A DNA stretch of 64,000 nt from Blautia obeum ATCC 29174 (lineage in GTDB: Bacteria; Bacillota; Clostridia; Lachnospirales; Lachnospiraceae), in contig NZ_CP102265.1 of NCBI RefSeq assembly GCF_025147765.1, forward strand, positions 2,827,001-2,891,000, written 5' to 3'. Shown piece by piece: positions 24,799-33,893 of the stretch (position 1 is its first letter; each line of letters begins with the position of its first letter). Made by a program: the position numbers and the translations under genes. Below the pieces are notes generated by a model, which saw only the letters and a list, made by a program, of their open reading frames with translations, ran no database searches and was not told the DNA's origin.

Positions 24799-26526
24799 TT
24801 AGTAAGTTTCTTCTGTAGTTCCATCTTCAGAATTTGCTTCTGTATTTTCGTCAGTTCCGGCTTCTGCGGTATCTGTGGAAGTATCTTCCGATGTAGTTTC
24901 TCCATAAAGGTTTGCAAAGAACTTCATTGTATCATCATACAGTTTCTGTCTTACTTCAGCATCTACATTTACAAGCAGATCATCATCTGCAATTTCTGTA
25001 TCAATACTGAAGACTGTCTTCAGCTCTTTATCCAGTACGTTCAGCTCAGCTGAGAAGTATTTGTCTGTGTCTGCCGGTACATAAGAAGCCCCTGCATCAT
25101 TTAATACTTTGATATAGGTTTCCAGAACTTTTTTGCTGAGTTTGGAAGCCACATCCTGATCAAGTGTTACCGGAAGTTCTGTCACATTCTGTACAACGCT
25201 CTGAAGTACAGCAAGATCTCCCTCATATTCTCCCTTACAGAACTGCTGTGCCTGCTCAAATTTTGCTTTGCCTTCTTCTGTCAGTGTTTCTGTATTCAGA
25301 GTATCTTCTGTAGAAGCATCTGTGTTTTCGTCTGTTCCTTCTGTGGAACCATCTGCATTTTCTGTTGTTCCATCTGCAGAAGTATCTGTATTTTCAGTGC
25401 TTCCATCCTCTGTTGCTGCTGGGATTTCTTCACTGCTGCTGTTATCTGTACTGCTGTCTGTGCTTTCCTGAGGTGTGTCTTCTGTAGTTCCATCTGAACT
25501 TCCATCTGTATTTACGGTTCCGTCTTCTGTCGCATCCGGAATTCCTGTGGAACTGTCACTGCTCTCACCTGCATTGTTTGTATCTGCACCTGTCTGCTCT
25601 GCAAGTCCCGGATCCTCTGTAGATGTCTCTTTGACATTTCCGCCAAGCGCACCACTGTCTACATTCGTTGTAATATCTTCACCGGTACCTTCATCAGCAA
25701 CGTCGCTCTCGATCGGAGTTGGTGTAGGCTGCCCTTCTGCTTCTGCTTTGCTCTGTTCCAGATTCTGCTGAATATTTGCAAGAGTCTTTTTCATTTCCTG
25801 AATATCATAATTCTGCTGTGCGATCTGCTGAAGCAGTGATACGATCGTGTCGATTTCATCCTGACTTAAGCTTACGCCATTCTGCTCAGCGATATTATAT
25901 ACAATATTGTAGATTTCATCTGCATTCTGAATATTGTCACCAATGATCTGCATCTTTGCCTGGTTGATGATATTGGTTGCATTATCCTGTCCAACCTGCT
26001 GAGCCACATCACCTGTAACTACAACTTCTTTGGCTGCAAGGTCTTTCTTGGTAGAATCCAGTTCCTGTCCACTTGCAGACTCGTATGCTTTCATGACACC
26101 GGTAAGTGCACCAGTACCGGATACTTCATACGGGCATGCGGCAACAACTTCACAGTTCGTTACTCCTGCTGTAGAAAGTGCTGTTGCGATCATATTACAT
26201 GTTACATAATTCAGATTGGCTGTACGCACCTTGATGCCGCCGGACTGTGTAGGTTTTACATAGGCACAGCTCAGTGTTCTCGTTCCAATCTGTTCACTTG
26301 GGATATATTTGCCAAGCAGATCATGCTCATCCTGGTTGGTAACACTGATAACCTGCACCTGGCTCGCATCTGCCTTGAAATAGTTCATCATTGTATTTTT
26401 CTGTTCGTCAGTAAGATCCGCTCCAAGTGTAACTACCTTTGACGCATCTGCCATTGCAGGAATCGGTGTGCTGACTGCCAGACACATACTGCAGAGCATT
26501 GCAACGATAACACTTCTTTTCTTCAT
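24799..26526 (-). CDS. Secreted DUF1002 protein with low-complexity linker
   Basis: A 575-residue secreted protein of unknown function. A signal peptide ends near PAMADASK. Residues of about 30-265 match the DUF1002 family (VVTLGADLTDEQKNTMMNYF, GGIKVRTANLNYVTCNMI, EVVAACPYEVSGTGALTG). A 160-residue Ser/Thr/Asp/Glu-rich linker follows, then a second helical region and an acidic tail. The start at 26524-26526 follows GGAGG. It is probably exported and held near the wall. DUF1002 proteins are common in Firmicutes but uncharacterised. Confidence 0.82.
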   Translation of the reverse strand: MKKRSVIVAMLCSMCLAVSTPIPAMADASKVVTLGADLTDEQKNTMMNYFKADASQVQVISVTNQDEHDLLGKYIPSEQIGTRTLSCAYVKPTQSGGIKVRTANLNYVTCNMIATALSTAGVTNCEVVAACPYEVSGTGALTGVMKAYESASGQELDSTKKDLAAKEVVVTGDVAQQVGQDNATNIINQAKMQIIGDNIQNADEIYNIVYNIAEQNGVSLSQDEIDTIVSLLQQIAQQNYDIQEMKKTLANIQQNLEQSKAEAEGQPTPTPIESDVADEGTGEDITTNVDSGALGGNVKETSTEDPGLAEQTGADTNNAGESSDSSTGIPDATEDGTVNTDGSSDGTTEDTPQESTDSSTDNSSSEEIPAATEDGSTENTDTSADGTTENADGSTEGTDENTDASTEDTLNTETLTEEGKAKFEQAQQFCKGEYEGDLAVLQSVVQNVTELPVTLDQDVASKLSKKVLETYIKVLNDAGASYVPADTDKYFSAELNVLDKELKTVFSIDTEIADDDLLVNVDAEVRQKLYDDTMKFFANLYGETTSEDTSTDTAEAGTDENTEANSEDGTTEETY

Positions 26527-26700
26527 ATCTTCATCCTCCATTGTTCACGCCGACAGAAAATCCGAGTATCTTCCGACCGGCAATTACATCTTCTTTTTAA
26601 TATCCAGTATTATAACACACATTCTGCCATAATTGTATTTTTTATTTTCTGATACCAGACAGAATCATGGGCATGCACAGCACGAAACAATTTTCAGATA

Positions 26701-27735
26701 TCATATTACTTCCATAAATACCTGGATCGTACCGCCACATACGAGTCCTTCCTCTTCTGCCTGTGAAGCAGTCATATCTACTGTAAAGATCTGCCCCTGT
26801 GCCCTCTCTTCATGAAGCATTCGCAAACAGAGATGCTGTACTTCACTTTCCATGCATCCGCCTCCGATCGTTCCTATGATTCTTCCATCTTCAAGGACCA
26901 GCATCTTTGTTCCAATGCCTCTGGGTGCTGAACCTCTTCTTGCAACGATCGTCGCAAGTGCCTTCTTTGTGTCCGGCTCCTTCTCACCAGTCAGATAGTC
27001 CAACAGTTCTGCGTCATAACCACTCGTCTTACGCACACTGTTTTTCTCTTTGATCAGTTCTGAAACAATGGAGACTGCAATTTCCTCCGGTGTTTCTGCA
27101 TGGATATCAAGTCCTACCGGTGTATGTATCTCATCCAGAACCTTTCTGTCAAAACCATCTTCCTCCATCTGTTTTTTCAGAAGAGCCGATCTTCCTCTGC
27201 TTGCCATCATTCCGACATAAGCATAGGGTTTCTTCAAAATTGCCTCCAGACATACCCGATCATAACGATGCCCTCTGGTCACTATCAGAAAATACGTATC
27301 TTCACTTCCCGGAATCTGCTTCAGTGCATTTTCAAAACTGTCACAGATCACCTGATCCGCTCCTGCGCGTAGTGCTTCTCCTGCAAAACTCACACGGTCC
27401 TCCAGAACAGTCACCGTAAATCCAACTTTTCCTGCCAGAAGGATCACCTGCTGTGCCACATGTCCCGCTCCACAGATTACCAGATGTGCCGGCTGTTTCA
27501 GTGATTCCACAAATAATCTTCTCCCATCTGCTTCTGCAATACCACTCTCCCCCGGCTGCACCAGTTCCCGCAGCCGTTCTGTCTCTATGTCTCCGCTGCC
27601 GCATTGTGCTTTCACTTCTCCGTCCGCCAGGAAATATCTGCTTCCAGTCCCATTTCCCTGTATCACGGTCACCAGAAAATTATTTCTTCCCTTCTGTCCG
27701 TCTTTCAGTACATTATATAATTCAAAAAGATTCAT
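26701..27735 (-). CDS. XdhC/CoxI-family molybdoenzyme maturation factor, reversed domain order
   Basis: A 344-residue protein of the family that inserts sulfurated molybdenum cofactor into xanthine dehydrogenase-like enzymes. The Rossmann domain comes first (VICGAGHVAQQVILLAGKVG at about residue 85) and the XdhC_CoxI domain last (ATIVARRGSAPRGIGTKMLV, GTIGGGCMESEV, LVCGGTIQVFMEVI). Classical XdhC has the opposite order. The ATG at 27733-27735 follows CAGGAGGGATAGG. No molybdenum hydroxylase is encoded nearby, so the partner lies elsewhere. Confidence 0.83.
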   Translation of the reverse strand: MNLFELYNVLKDGQKGRNNFLVTVIQGNGTGSRYFLADGEVKAQCGSGDIETERLRELVQPGESGIAEADGRRLFVESLKQPAHLVICGAGHVAQQVILLAGKVGFTVTVLEDRVSFAGEALRAGADQVICDSFENALKQIPGSEDTYFLIVTRGHRYDRVCLEAILKKPYAYVGMMASRGRSALLKKQMEEDGFDRKVLDEIHTPVGLDIHAETPEEIAVSIVSELIKEKNSVRKTSGYDAELLDYLTGEKEPDTKKALATIVARRGSAPRGIGTKMLVLEDGRIIGTIGGGCMESEVQHLCLRMLHEERAQGQIFTVDMTASQAEEEGLVCGGTIQVFMEVI

Positions 27736-27909
27736 CCTATCCCTCCTGCGGATCTTCGGCTGTTTTATCTGCTCCAAAGTATAGCATGTCACAGGACAGT
27801 TGTATAGCAATTCTCTGTAAATAAAAGAAGACATACCGATGTTTCCACATATGGACTACATCTGTACGTCTTACTTTTACAAAACGTTTATCTTCGGCAT
27901 ATTTATCTT

Positions 27910-28341
27910 TTATAATGCCTTGTAATACAGCGCAACAATATCCTGTTTGATGCCATAATTCATATAAGACATTACAGCACCTGCTCTGCACCATCCTGTC
28001 TGTACTTCATCGATCAGAAGGAGCATATCGTTTTCATCACAGAATTTACGAAGTCCCTGCATAAATTCCATTGTTGCAGGATGTACACCACCTTCGCCCT
28101 GTACCGGTTCGACCATGATCGCGATCGTATTTTCGGTACATGCATCTTTGAATGCCTGCAGATCGTTGTACGGTGCATAGGAGAATCCATAAGTCATTGG
28201 TCCGAATCCAACCTAACATCCGTTAGCCGGCTGACCTGTTGCTGACATGGCACCGAAAGTTCTTCCATGGAATCCCATCTTTGCAGTTACGATATGATAA
28301 CGGTTCGGTCCGTATTTTTCAATACCATATTTACGTGCCAT
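27910..28341 (-). pseudogene. Class III aminotransferase remnant (ArgD-like)
   Basis: A fragment with clear class III aminotransferase motifs (GFHGRTFGAMSATGQP, VEPVQGEGGVHPAT, LLLIDEVQTGW). It is broken by an in-frame TAG at 28213-28215, likely from a Gln CAG. It lacks the first 90 or so residues and everything after the DEVQTGW region, including the cofactor-binding Lys. Acetylornithine aminotransferase is the best guess for the parent. It begins just 1 bp after the HAD gene. Confidence 0.8.
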
Positions 28342-28342
28342 T

Positions 28343-29038
28343 TTATTTCAGGAATTCATCGACATCTATTCCTCTGAATGACCGGATTGTCGGGAAATAT
28401 CTGTGTTCTGACGGTTCTTTTTCCTGGGTATACCAGATTCCTTTCATGCCGCTCTCCCATGCACCTTCAATATCTTTTCGGACATTATCACCGATGAATG
28501 CACATTCTTCCGGACGAACTCCCGCTTTTTCCACACAGATGTCAAAAAAATGATAATGTGGTTTCTCTGCCCCCACTTCTTCACTGGTAACAATAAAATC
28601 AATATACGGTGTTACACCAATTGCTTCCAGTTTTCTGTACTGAACGTATGCAGTCATATCTGTACCGATTCCGATACGAATCTTTCTTTTTTTCAGTTCT
28701 TTCATAAATTCCAGGATTCCCGGATTTGACTGTATATGCTGAATAAATGTGTCCCAGTAGGCATGATACATATTTCTCGCATGCGGAAAAAGTGGCTGTT
28801 CAAGAAGCTCCAGCATACACTGCATCCTCAGCATACGGCTGTGGATTGCAGCAGTATCTGTTCCGATCCGGTCTGTCATGATCCGTCCGGCCTTTCTGTA
28901 GCAGGCCTGCATCTCGTCTGTTGTAATCCCAAACGAATCCCTGCAGTATACAGCCAAAGCTTCCATTCCATAAATATGATTTTCATCATAACTGTATAAG
29001 GTATTGTCTATGTCAAAAATGACCGCTTTTATCATCAT
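28343..29038 (-). CDS. HAD-superfamily phosphatase
   Basis: A 231-residue haloacid dehalogenase-fold hydrolase. Motif I is IFDIDNTLYSY with both catalytic Asp, motif II is GIGTDMTA, motif III is the Lys in EEVGAEKPHY, and motif IV is FIGDNVRKDIEGA. A helical cap lies between motifs I and II (subclass I, YjjG/pyrophosphatase-like). It starts behind AAGGAGAAAC. The substrate is unknown. It is followed at once by the aminotransferase remnant. Confidence 0.88.
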   Translation of the reverse strand: MMIKAVIFDIDNTLYSYDENHIYGMEALAVYCRDSFGITTDEMQACYRKAGRIMTDRIGTDTAAIHSRMLRMQCMLELLEQPLFPHARNMYHAYWDTFIQHIQSNPGILEFMKELKKRKIRIGIGTDMTAYVQYRKLEAIGVTPYIDFIVTSEEVGAEKPHYHFFDICVEKAGVRPEECAFIGDNVRKDIEGAWESGMKGIWYTQEKEPSEHRYFPTIRSFRGIDVDEFLK

Positions 29039-29097
29039 GTTTCTCCTTGTCTGTTTTCCTGATTTCTATCTTACCCTATTCTTTTCCTTTTGACCAT

Positions 29098-29143
29098 ATA
29101 AAAATGCCGGTGCACATCTGTTTCTTTCAGATATACACCGACT
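29098..29143 (-). terminator. Terminator of the metal-efflux operon
   Basis: CGGTGT-ATCTG pairs with CAGAT-GCACCG and is followed by TTTTTAT on the minus strand. Confidence 0.75.
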
Positions 29144-29148
29144 TCTTC

Positions 29149-29511
29149 TTACTCTAAAATATGCTCTCTTCCCATGGAAATGATCGTTCTTACGTGATCA
29201 TCGGCCAGAGAATAAAAAATAGATTTTCCGTCTCTGCGGGCCTTCACCAGTTTATTCTGCTTGAGGATACGAAGCTGATGGGACACTGCGGACTGGGTCA
29301 TGTTCAGGACCTTTGCCAGATCACAGACACACACTTCAGATTCAAACAGCACAAACAGGATACGGATACGGGTAGAATCCGCAAACACCTTAAACAGATC
29401 TGCCAGATCATACAGCTCCTCTTCATCCGGCATGGTCTCATTCACGATCTTTAAAAGATCTTCATGAATCTCCTGGCATTCACAGCTGATCTCTTCTCTT
29501 TCTTCTGCCAT
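29149..29511 (-). CDS. ArsR/SmtB-family metal-sensing repressor (CadC-like)
   Basis: A 120-residue winged-helix repressor. The DNA-binding region reads CVCDLAKVLNMTQSAVSHQLRIL. The CVC pair in helix 3, plus CECQEIHED at the N-terminus, match the thiolate sensor site of CadC-type proteins for cadmium, lead or zinc. The C-terminal helix keeps a D-H pair (DDHVRT). It is the last gene of the efflux operon, and an ArsR-type palindrome lies at the operon promoter. The metal is inferred, not proven. Confidence 0.87.
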   Translation of the reverse strand: MAEEREEISCECQEIHEDLLKIVNETMPDEEELYDLADLFKVFADSTRIRILFVLFESEVCVCDLAKVLNMTQSAVSHQLRILKQNKLVKARRDGKSIFYSLADDHVRTIISMGREHILE

Positions 29512-29547
29512 ATTTTTCTCGCTTTCTCTCTAAATTATTCAGTTCAG

Positions 29548-29633
29548 GTAACTACGGATTGCTTCGTGTTACACACTCTCGCAATCCTGCAAACATTCGG
29601 AATCCACAGATTTACTTTGTAGCCTGTAGTTAC
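29548..29633. other. Structured spacer between the ATPase and ArsR genes
   Basis: GTAACTAC (29548-29555) pairs with GTAGTTAC (29626-29633), and inside GGATTGC pairs with GCAATCC. The outer right arm overlaps the end of the ATPase gene. It may slow or protect the transcript between the genes; there is no T-run. Confidence 0.4.
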
Positions 29634-31516
29634 AGTTTCTTTACAAACAAAGTTCTGATCGCATTCAGCACTGCAATGATCATAACTCCGACATCTGCAA
29701 AAATCGCAACCCACATATTGGCAATACCCACTGCACCAAGAATCAGACAGATTACCTTGATTCCGATTGCAAAATAAATATTTTCATATACAATACGCAT
29801 ACATTTCTTCGCGATACGGATTGCCTTGACGATCTTCATCGGATCGTCATCCATCAGAACTACATCAGCAGCCTCAATCGCTGCGTCAGAACCCATAGCT
29901 CCCATTGCAATACCGATATCTGCTCTGGAAAGTACCGGAGCGTCATTGATACCATCCCCAACAAAGGCAAGTTTCTCTTTCTCTGTCTTTTTTGCGAGAA
30001 GTTCTTCTACCTTACTTACTTTATCAGCCGGAAGAAGTTCACTGTATACACGGTCTACACCAAGCTCACCTGCTACCTGCTGTGCAACCTTATCAATATC
30101 GCCCGTCAGCATGACCGTCTCTTTAATGCCATTTTTCTTAAGATTTACAATTGCCTCTTTTGAAGTCGGTTTCAGGACATCCGAAATCAGGATATGCCCT
30201 GCATAAGCTCCATCGATTGCAACATGGATGACCGTTCCGACCTGATGGCACTCTACTGCCTCCACGCCGATACGTTTCATCAGTTTTGTATTTCCGACTG
30301 CAACAGAGATTCCGTCCACCTTCGCCGTAACACCATTTCCGCTGATTTCCTCTACATCTGTGACACGTTTCTGGTCAATTTCCTTACCGTAAGCAGTTTT
30401 CAGGCTACGGCTGATCGGATGTGACGAAAAACTTTCTGCCAGTGCTGCATATTCCAGAATCTTTTTTTCTTCCATCGTGTTATGGTGAACACCTACAACT
30501 TCAAACACACCCTTGGTCAGGGTACCGGTCTTGTCAAATACTACATATTTTGTCCGGGCCAGAGTTTCCAGATAGTTGGATCCTTTGACCAGAACACCGG
30601 CATTGCTGGCTCCACCGATTCCCGCAAAGAACCCCAGCGGAATACTGATGACCAGAGCACACGGGCAGCTGATTACAAGGAATGTCAGGGCTCTGTAGAT
30701 CCACTGGCCCCACATTGCAGGATTGTGAAGGAGCACAAGATTTACAAGCGGCGACAGGATTGCCAGTGCAAGTGCTCCATAACATACTGCCGGTGTATAA
30801 TAATGGGCAAATTTTGAAATAAAATTCTCAGATCTGGATTTACGGGAACTGGATTCTTCAATCAGTTCCAGAATCTTCGATACGGTCGATTCGTCAAATT
30901 CTTTTGTTGTCTTAATCTTCAGTACACCGGTCATATTGATGCATCCGCTGATGATCTCATCTCCCGCTTTTGCACTGCGCGGAAGGCTCTCACCGGTCAG
31001 TGCACTGGTGTTGAGGCTACTGTTTCCTTCTACGATCACGCCATCGATCGGGACTTTTTCACCCGGCTGTACGACGATAACGGAACCAACCTCAACTTCA
31101 TCCGGATCTACTTTTTCTAACTTACCATCGTTTTCAATATTAGCATAATCCGGGCGGATATCCATCAGTTCGGTAATGTTACGGCGGCTCTTTCCAACTG
31201 CATAGCTCTGGAAAAGTTCACCGATCTGGTAGAACAGCATAACCGCGATCGATTCGTTATAATCGCCGCTTTTTTCATAAACTGCCAGCGCAAATGCACC
31301 GATTGTTGCAATGGCCATCAAAAAGTTTTCATCGAAAACCTGACCATTTTTGATTCCTTTAAATGCTTTCTTTACAATATCATATCCGATAACCAGATAA
31401 ACTGCCAGATAGCAGATAAATCTCGGAATTTCCGTAATCGGAACGAAATGCAAAACGATCAGTAACACCGCTGCTATGATGATACGTGCCAGCATTTTTT
31501 TCTGCTTTTTATTCAT
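29630..31516 (-). CDS. Heavy-metal P1B-type ATPase (Zn/Cd export type) without N-terminal HMA
   Basis: A 628-residue metal-exporting ATPase. It has about eight membrane segments and an actuator motif (LTGESLPRS). The metal-site motif SCPCALVISIP is typical of Zn/Cd/Pb pumps (P1B-2). The phosphorylation loop is FDKTGTLTKG, with HP in SSHPISR and GDGINDAPVLSRADIGIAMG. It lacks the usual N-terminal metal-binding domain, which is instead encoded as a separate protein just upstream. The start follows GGGAGGAAAGAGGTT. Confidence 0.9.
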   Translation of the reverse strand: MNKKQKKMLARIIIAAVLLIVLHFVPITEIPRFICYLAVYLVIGYDIVKKAFKGIKNGQVFDENFLMAIATIGAFALAVYEKSGDYNESIAVMLFYQIGELFQSYAVGKSRRNITELMDIRPDYANIENDGKLEKVDPDEVEVGSVIVVQPGEKVPIDGVIVEGNSSLNTSALTGESLPRSAKAGDEIISGCINMTGVLKIKTTKEFDESTVSKILELIEESSSRKSRSENFISKFAHYYTPAVCYGALALAILSPLVNLVLLHNPAMWGQWIYRALTFLVISCPCALVISIPLGFFAGIGGASNAGVLVKGSNYLETLARTKYVVFDKTGTLTKGVFEVVGVHHNTMEEKKILEYAALAESFSSHPISRSLKTAYGKEIDQKRVTDVEEISGNGVTAKVDGISVAVGNTKLMKRIGVEAVECHQVGTVIHVAIDGAYAGHILISDVLKPTSKEAIVNLKKNGIKETVMLTGDIDKVAQQVAGELGVDRVYSELLPADKVSKVEELLAKKTEKEKLAFVGDGINDAPVLSRADIGIAMGAMGSDAAIEAADVVLMDDDPMKIVKAIRIAKKCMRIVYENIYFAIGIKVICLILGAVGIANMWVAIFADVGVMIIAVLNAIRTLFVKKL

Positions 31517-31584
31517 AACCTCTTTCCTCCCACCATTTATTTAAATGCCCTGCCGCATCCGCAGCAGAGCATTCTCATTTCATC

Positions 31585-31803
31585 TTATAAATAAATCTCG
31601 CAATCGTCTTCTACTTTCTTACAGTTCTTCAGAACTTCTTTCATTACGCTGTCCGGATCCTGTCCTTCTTCAAATTCTACTTTCATCTTGAGCATCATGA
31701 AATTAACGCTTGCATCTTTAACACCTGCTGTGTTCTTAGCTGCTTCTTCCATTTTATTTGCACAGTTTGCACAGTCAACTTCAATTTTGTAAGATTTCTT
31801 CAT
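31585..31803 (-). CDS. Stand-alone heavy-metal-associated (HMA) domain protein
   Basis: A 72-residue ferredoxin-like HMA domain with the metal motif DCANCANKM (Cys-x-x-Cys). A second Cys and acidic residues near the end (CKKVEDDCEIYL) could add a ligand. It probably hands metal to the ATPase 68 bp downstream, replacing the domain that the pump lacks. It starts behind GAGAAGGAGAATACTACT and is the first gene of the operon. Confidence 0.88.
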   Translation of the reverse strand: MKKSYKIEVDCANCANKMEEAAKNTAGVKDASVNFMMLKMKVEFEEGQDPDSVMKEVLKNCKKVEDDCEIYL

Positions 31804-31843
31804 AGTAGTATTCTCCTTCTCATATATGTTTTATTCACGTTTT

Positions 31844-31865
31844 CATATGAACATTCATTCATATG
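31844..31865. promoter_or_regulatory. ArsR/SmtB-type operator
   Basis: CATATGAA and TTCATATG form an 8-bp inverted repeat with a 6-bp centre, the usual site shape for SmtB/CadC repressors. It lies just downstream of the -10 box. Confidence 0.8.
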
Positions 31866-31874
31866 TTTGATTGT

Positions 31875-31902
31875 ATTATAACACTACCCTCATATATGTC
31901 AA
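31875..31902 (-). promoter_or_regulatory. Promoter of the metal-efflux operon
   Basis: TTGACA (31897-31902) and TATAAT (31875-31880) are both perfect, 16 bases apart on the minus strand. Confidence 0.85.
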
Positions 31903-31937
31903 TATATTTTAAAGAACTTTTCAGACGATTTATGCAC

Positions 31938-31980
31938 AAAAAAATCCTCTCAGTATTGTAAAAATATACTGAAAGGATTT
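31938..31980 (-). terminator. Terminator of the rRNA methylase gene
   Basis: AATCC-TCAGTAT pairs with ATACTGA-GGATT, followed by seven T on the minus strand. It can also work on the plus strand. Confidence 0.8.
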
Positions 31981-31988
31981 TCTCTCTT

Positions 31989-33377
31989 TTATTCCTTCAC
32001 CAGCAGTGCCACTGCTTCTGTCCACACGGTCTCGCAGAACTGGTCTACACAACAGGCTTTTTCAAGTCGATATCCCGCCTGCAAAAATGCCTCCAGATCA
32101 CGTGCAAGGCTGGTTGCTTTACAGGAGACATACACAATACGTTTTACCCCATAGGAAAGGATCTTCGGCAGCGCTTTCGGATGGATTCCATCGCGAGGTG
32201 GATCCAGGACGATCACATCCGGCTTCTCAGTCAGATCATCCAGAACCTTCAGGACGTCACCGGCAATGAATTTACAGTTATCCAGTCCGTTCAGCTTCGC
32301 ATTCTCTCTTGCTGCTGCAACTGCATCTTCCACGATTTCCACACCGATCACTTCTTTTGCCACCGGAGCAAGCAGCTGCGCGATCGTTCCGGTTCCACTG
32401 TAAAGATCAAACACTTCCATTCCACTCGTATTCTGGATATAATCACGCACAATATTGTACAGTACTTCCGCAGCCAGTGAATTCGGCTGGAAGAAAGAAA
32501 ACGTGCTGATACGGAATTTCAGTCCGAGCAGTGTCTCATAGAAATAGTCCTGTCCATAAAGTATCCTTGTCTCATCGCTCTGAACTACATCTGAAAGTGA
32601 ATCATTGAGAATATGCATGATTCCAACAATCCTGCCCTCCAGTGGAAGAGCCAGAAGCTGATCTTTCAGCGGTTCCAGATCATACTCTTCCTGAGTGGTC
32701 GTTACAAGATGCACCAGAATCTCACCGGAAGTAACACCTCTTCTCAACATCAGATGCCGCAGATAACCGGTGTGCTGCAGTTTCCTGTAATAAGAAGCTC
32801 CTTTTTCTCTGAAAAATTCTCTTACACAAGTCAGGATATCCGTCATATCCTTATGCACCAGCTTACAGTCGTCAGTATTCAGGATATCATACGTACTTCC
32901 TTTCTTATGCAGGCCAAGGGACAGTGGTCCGTCTTTGACCTCATCTCCAAAAGAAAACTCCATCTTATTGCGGTATCCGAATTCGATCGGGCTTCCGTGA
33001 ATACCCTCCCATTCAAAAGCTGCATTTCCATTCTCATCTATCTGACCCCCCTGGACCAATGCCTCTTCCAGAAGCTCTCGTATCTGTATCTCTTTCATAT
33101 GAAGCTGGTCTTCATAGGACATTGTCTGATACATGCAACCACCACATGCCGGAAAATTGCTACATACCGGTTCTCTTGTCTCCAATGGTGATTTTTCTAT
33201 TACCTCCAGGATACGTCCCTGTGCCCTTCCGGAACGTTTCTTCTGAATCATAAAGCGTACCTTCTGTCCCGGAATTCCGTTCTTGATCAGAACCTTCTGA
33301 TCCTCCACAAAAACATATCCCTTATTCGGGAAGTCCACCTTCTCTATTACACCTTCGTAAATTTCACCTTTTTTCAT
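31989..33377 (-). CDS. 23S rRNA (uracil-5-)-methyltransferase, RlmD/RlmCD type
   Basis: A 462-residue SAM-dependent methylase that makes 5-methyluridine in 23S rRNA. It has an N-terminal TRAM domain, then a CSNFPACGGCMYQ Cys cluster for a 4Fe-4S centre. The Rossmann domain reads VFDLYSGTGTIAQLLA, with VIVLDPPRDGI and VYVSCKATSLARDL, the catalytic Cys. The start follows GAGGAATAGAAAGC. Firmicute homologues (RlmCD) often modify two sites; which applies here is unknown. It is monocistronic with its own terminator. Confidence 0.9.
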   Translation of the reverse strand: MKKGEIYEGVIEKVDFPNKGYVFVEDQKVLIKNGIPGQKVRFMIQKKRSGRAQGRILEVIEKSPLETREPVCSNFPACGGCMYQTMSYEDQLHMKEIQIRELLEEALVQGGQIDENGNAAFEWEGIHGSPIEFGYRNKMEFSFGDEVKDGPLSLGLHKKGSTYDILNTDDCKLVHKDMTDILTCVREFFREKGASYYRKLQHTGYLRHLMLRRGVTSGEILVHLVTTTQEEYDLEPLKDQLLALPLEGRIVGIMHILNDSLSDVVQSDETRILYGQDYFYETLLGLKFRISTFSFFQPNSLAAEVLYNIVRDYIQNTSGMEVFDLYSGTGTIAQLLAPVAKEVIGVEIVEDAVAAARENAKLNGLDNCKFIAGDVLKVLDDLTEKPDVIVLDPPRDGIHPKALPKILSYGVKRIVYVSCKATSLARDLEAFLQAGYRLEKACCVDQFCETVWTEAVALLVKE

Positions 33378-33464
33378 GCTTTCTATTCCTCATTTATATA
33401 TTTGAAACACTTGCATCCAGCTGTCTCTTCGTAACCCTCACTCTTTTGTCTTTGACAGAGCAGT

Positions 33465-33496
33465 AAAACAGCCCCGGTTATCTGCCGGAGCTGTTT
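33465..33496 (-). terminator. Terminator of the small acidic membrane protein gene
   Basis: AACAGCTCCGG pairs with CCGGGGCTGTT (one wobble) and is followed by TTTT on the minus strand. Confidence 0.75.
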
Positions 33497-33547
33497 GAAC
33501 TTCATGCTACGCTTACTCTGTTGCCATTCTCTCTGCAAGCAGTCATC

Positions 33548-33790
33548 TTACTCTTCTTCATCCTCGAAGTAATCATCAAAATCATCATCGAAATCTTCTT
33601 CAAAATCTTCCAGATAATCCGGAGCAAAGAAGCGATATACTGCAAATGCGATTCCTGCAACTGCTGCAACTGCGCCTATGATAGCCAGTACCCAGAGGAC
33701 TGTATTTTTTTCTTTTTCGTCTTCTTTTTTCTTTAAAGCAGCAAGTAAATCCTCAATTTTCTCGTTCAAGTTTAAATTATTCAGATTCAT
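33548..33790 (-). CDS. Small single-pass membrane protein with acidic tail
   Basis: An 80-residue protein with a charged helix (KIEDLLAALKKKEDEKEK), one membrane segment (VLWVLAIIGAVAAVAGIAFAV) and a tail of about 20 residues that is nearly all Asp, Glu, Phe and Tyr. The ATG at 33788-33790 follows GAGAGGAAGG; an upstream GTG overlaps that site. Function unknown. Confidence 0.7.
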   Translation of the reverse strand: MNLNNLNLNEKIEDLLAALKKKEDEKEKNTVLWVLAIIGAVAAVAGIAFAVYRFFAPDYLEDFEEDFDDDFDDYFEDEEE

Positions 33791-33893
33791 GACGGGCACC
33801 TTCCTCTCACTTATTTATAGGTCATAGTATACCACTAATCCATCCATTTTACCATATTTTCTCGCAAATTTTCGATTATGTTTCTGCACCTTA

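Noticed and set aside
25268..25771. Val/Ser-rich plus-strand frames
   Set aside because: They are antisense to the Thr/Asp/Ser-rich linker of the DUF1002 protein, which produces such frames by codon bias.
27341..27604. An Arg/Gly/Thr-rich minus-strand frame inside XdhC
   Set aside because: It is a shifted frame of the well-supported XdhC gene with no ribosome site.
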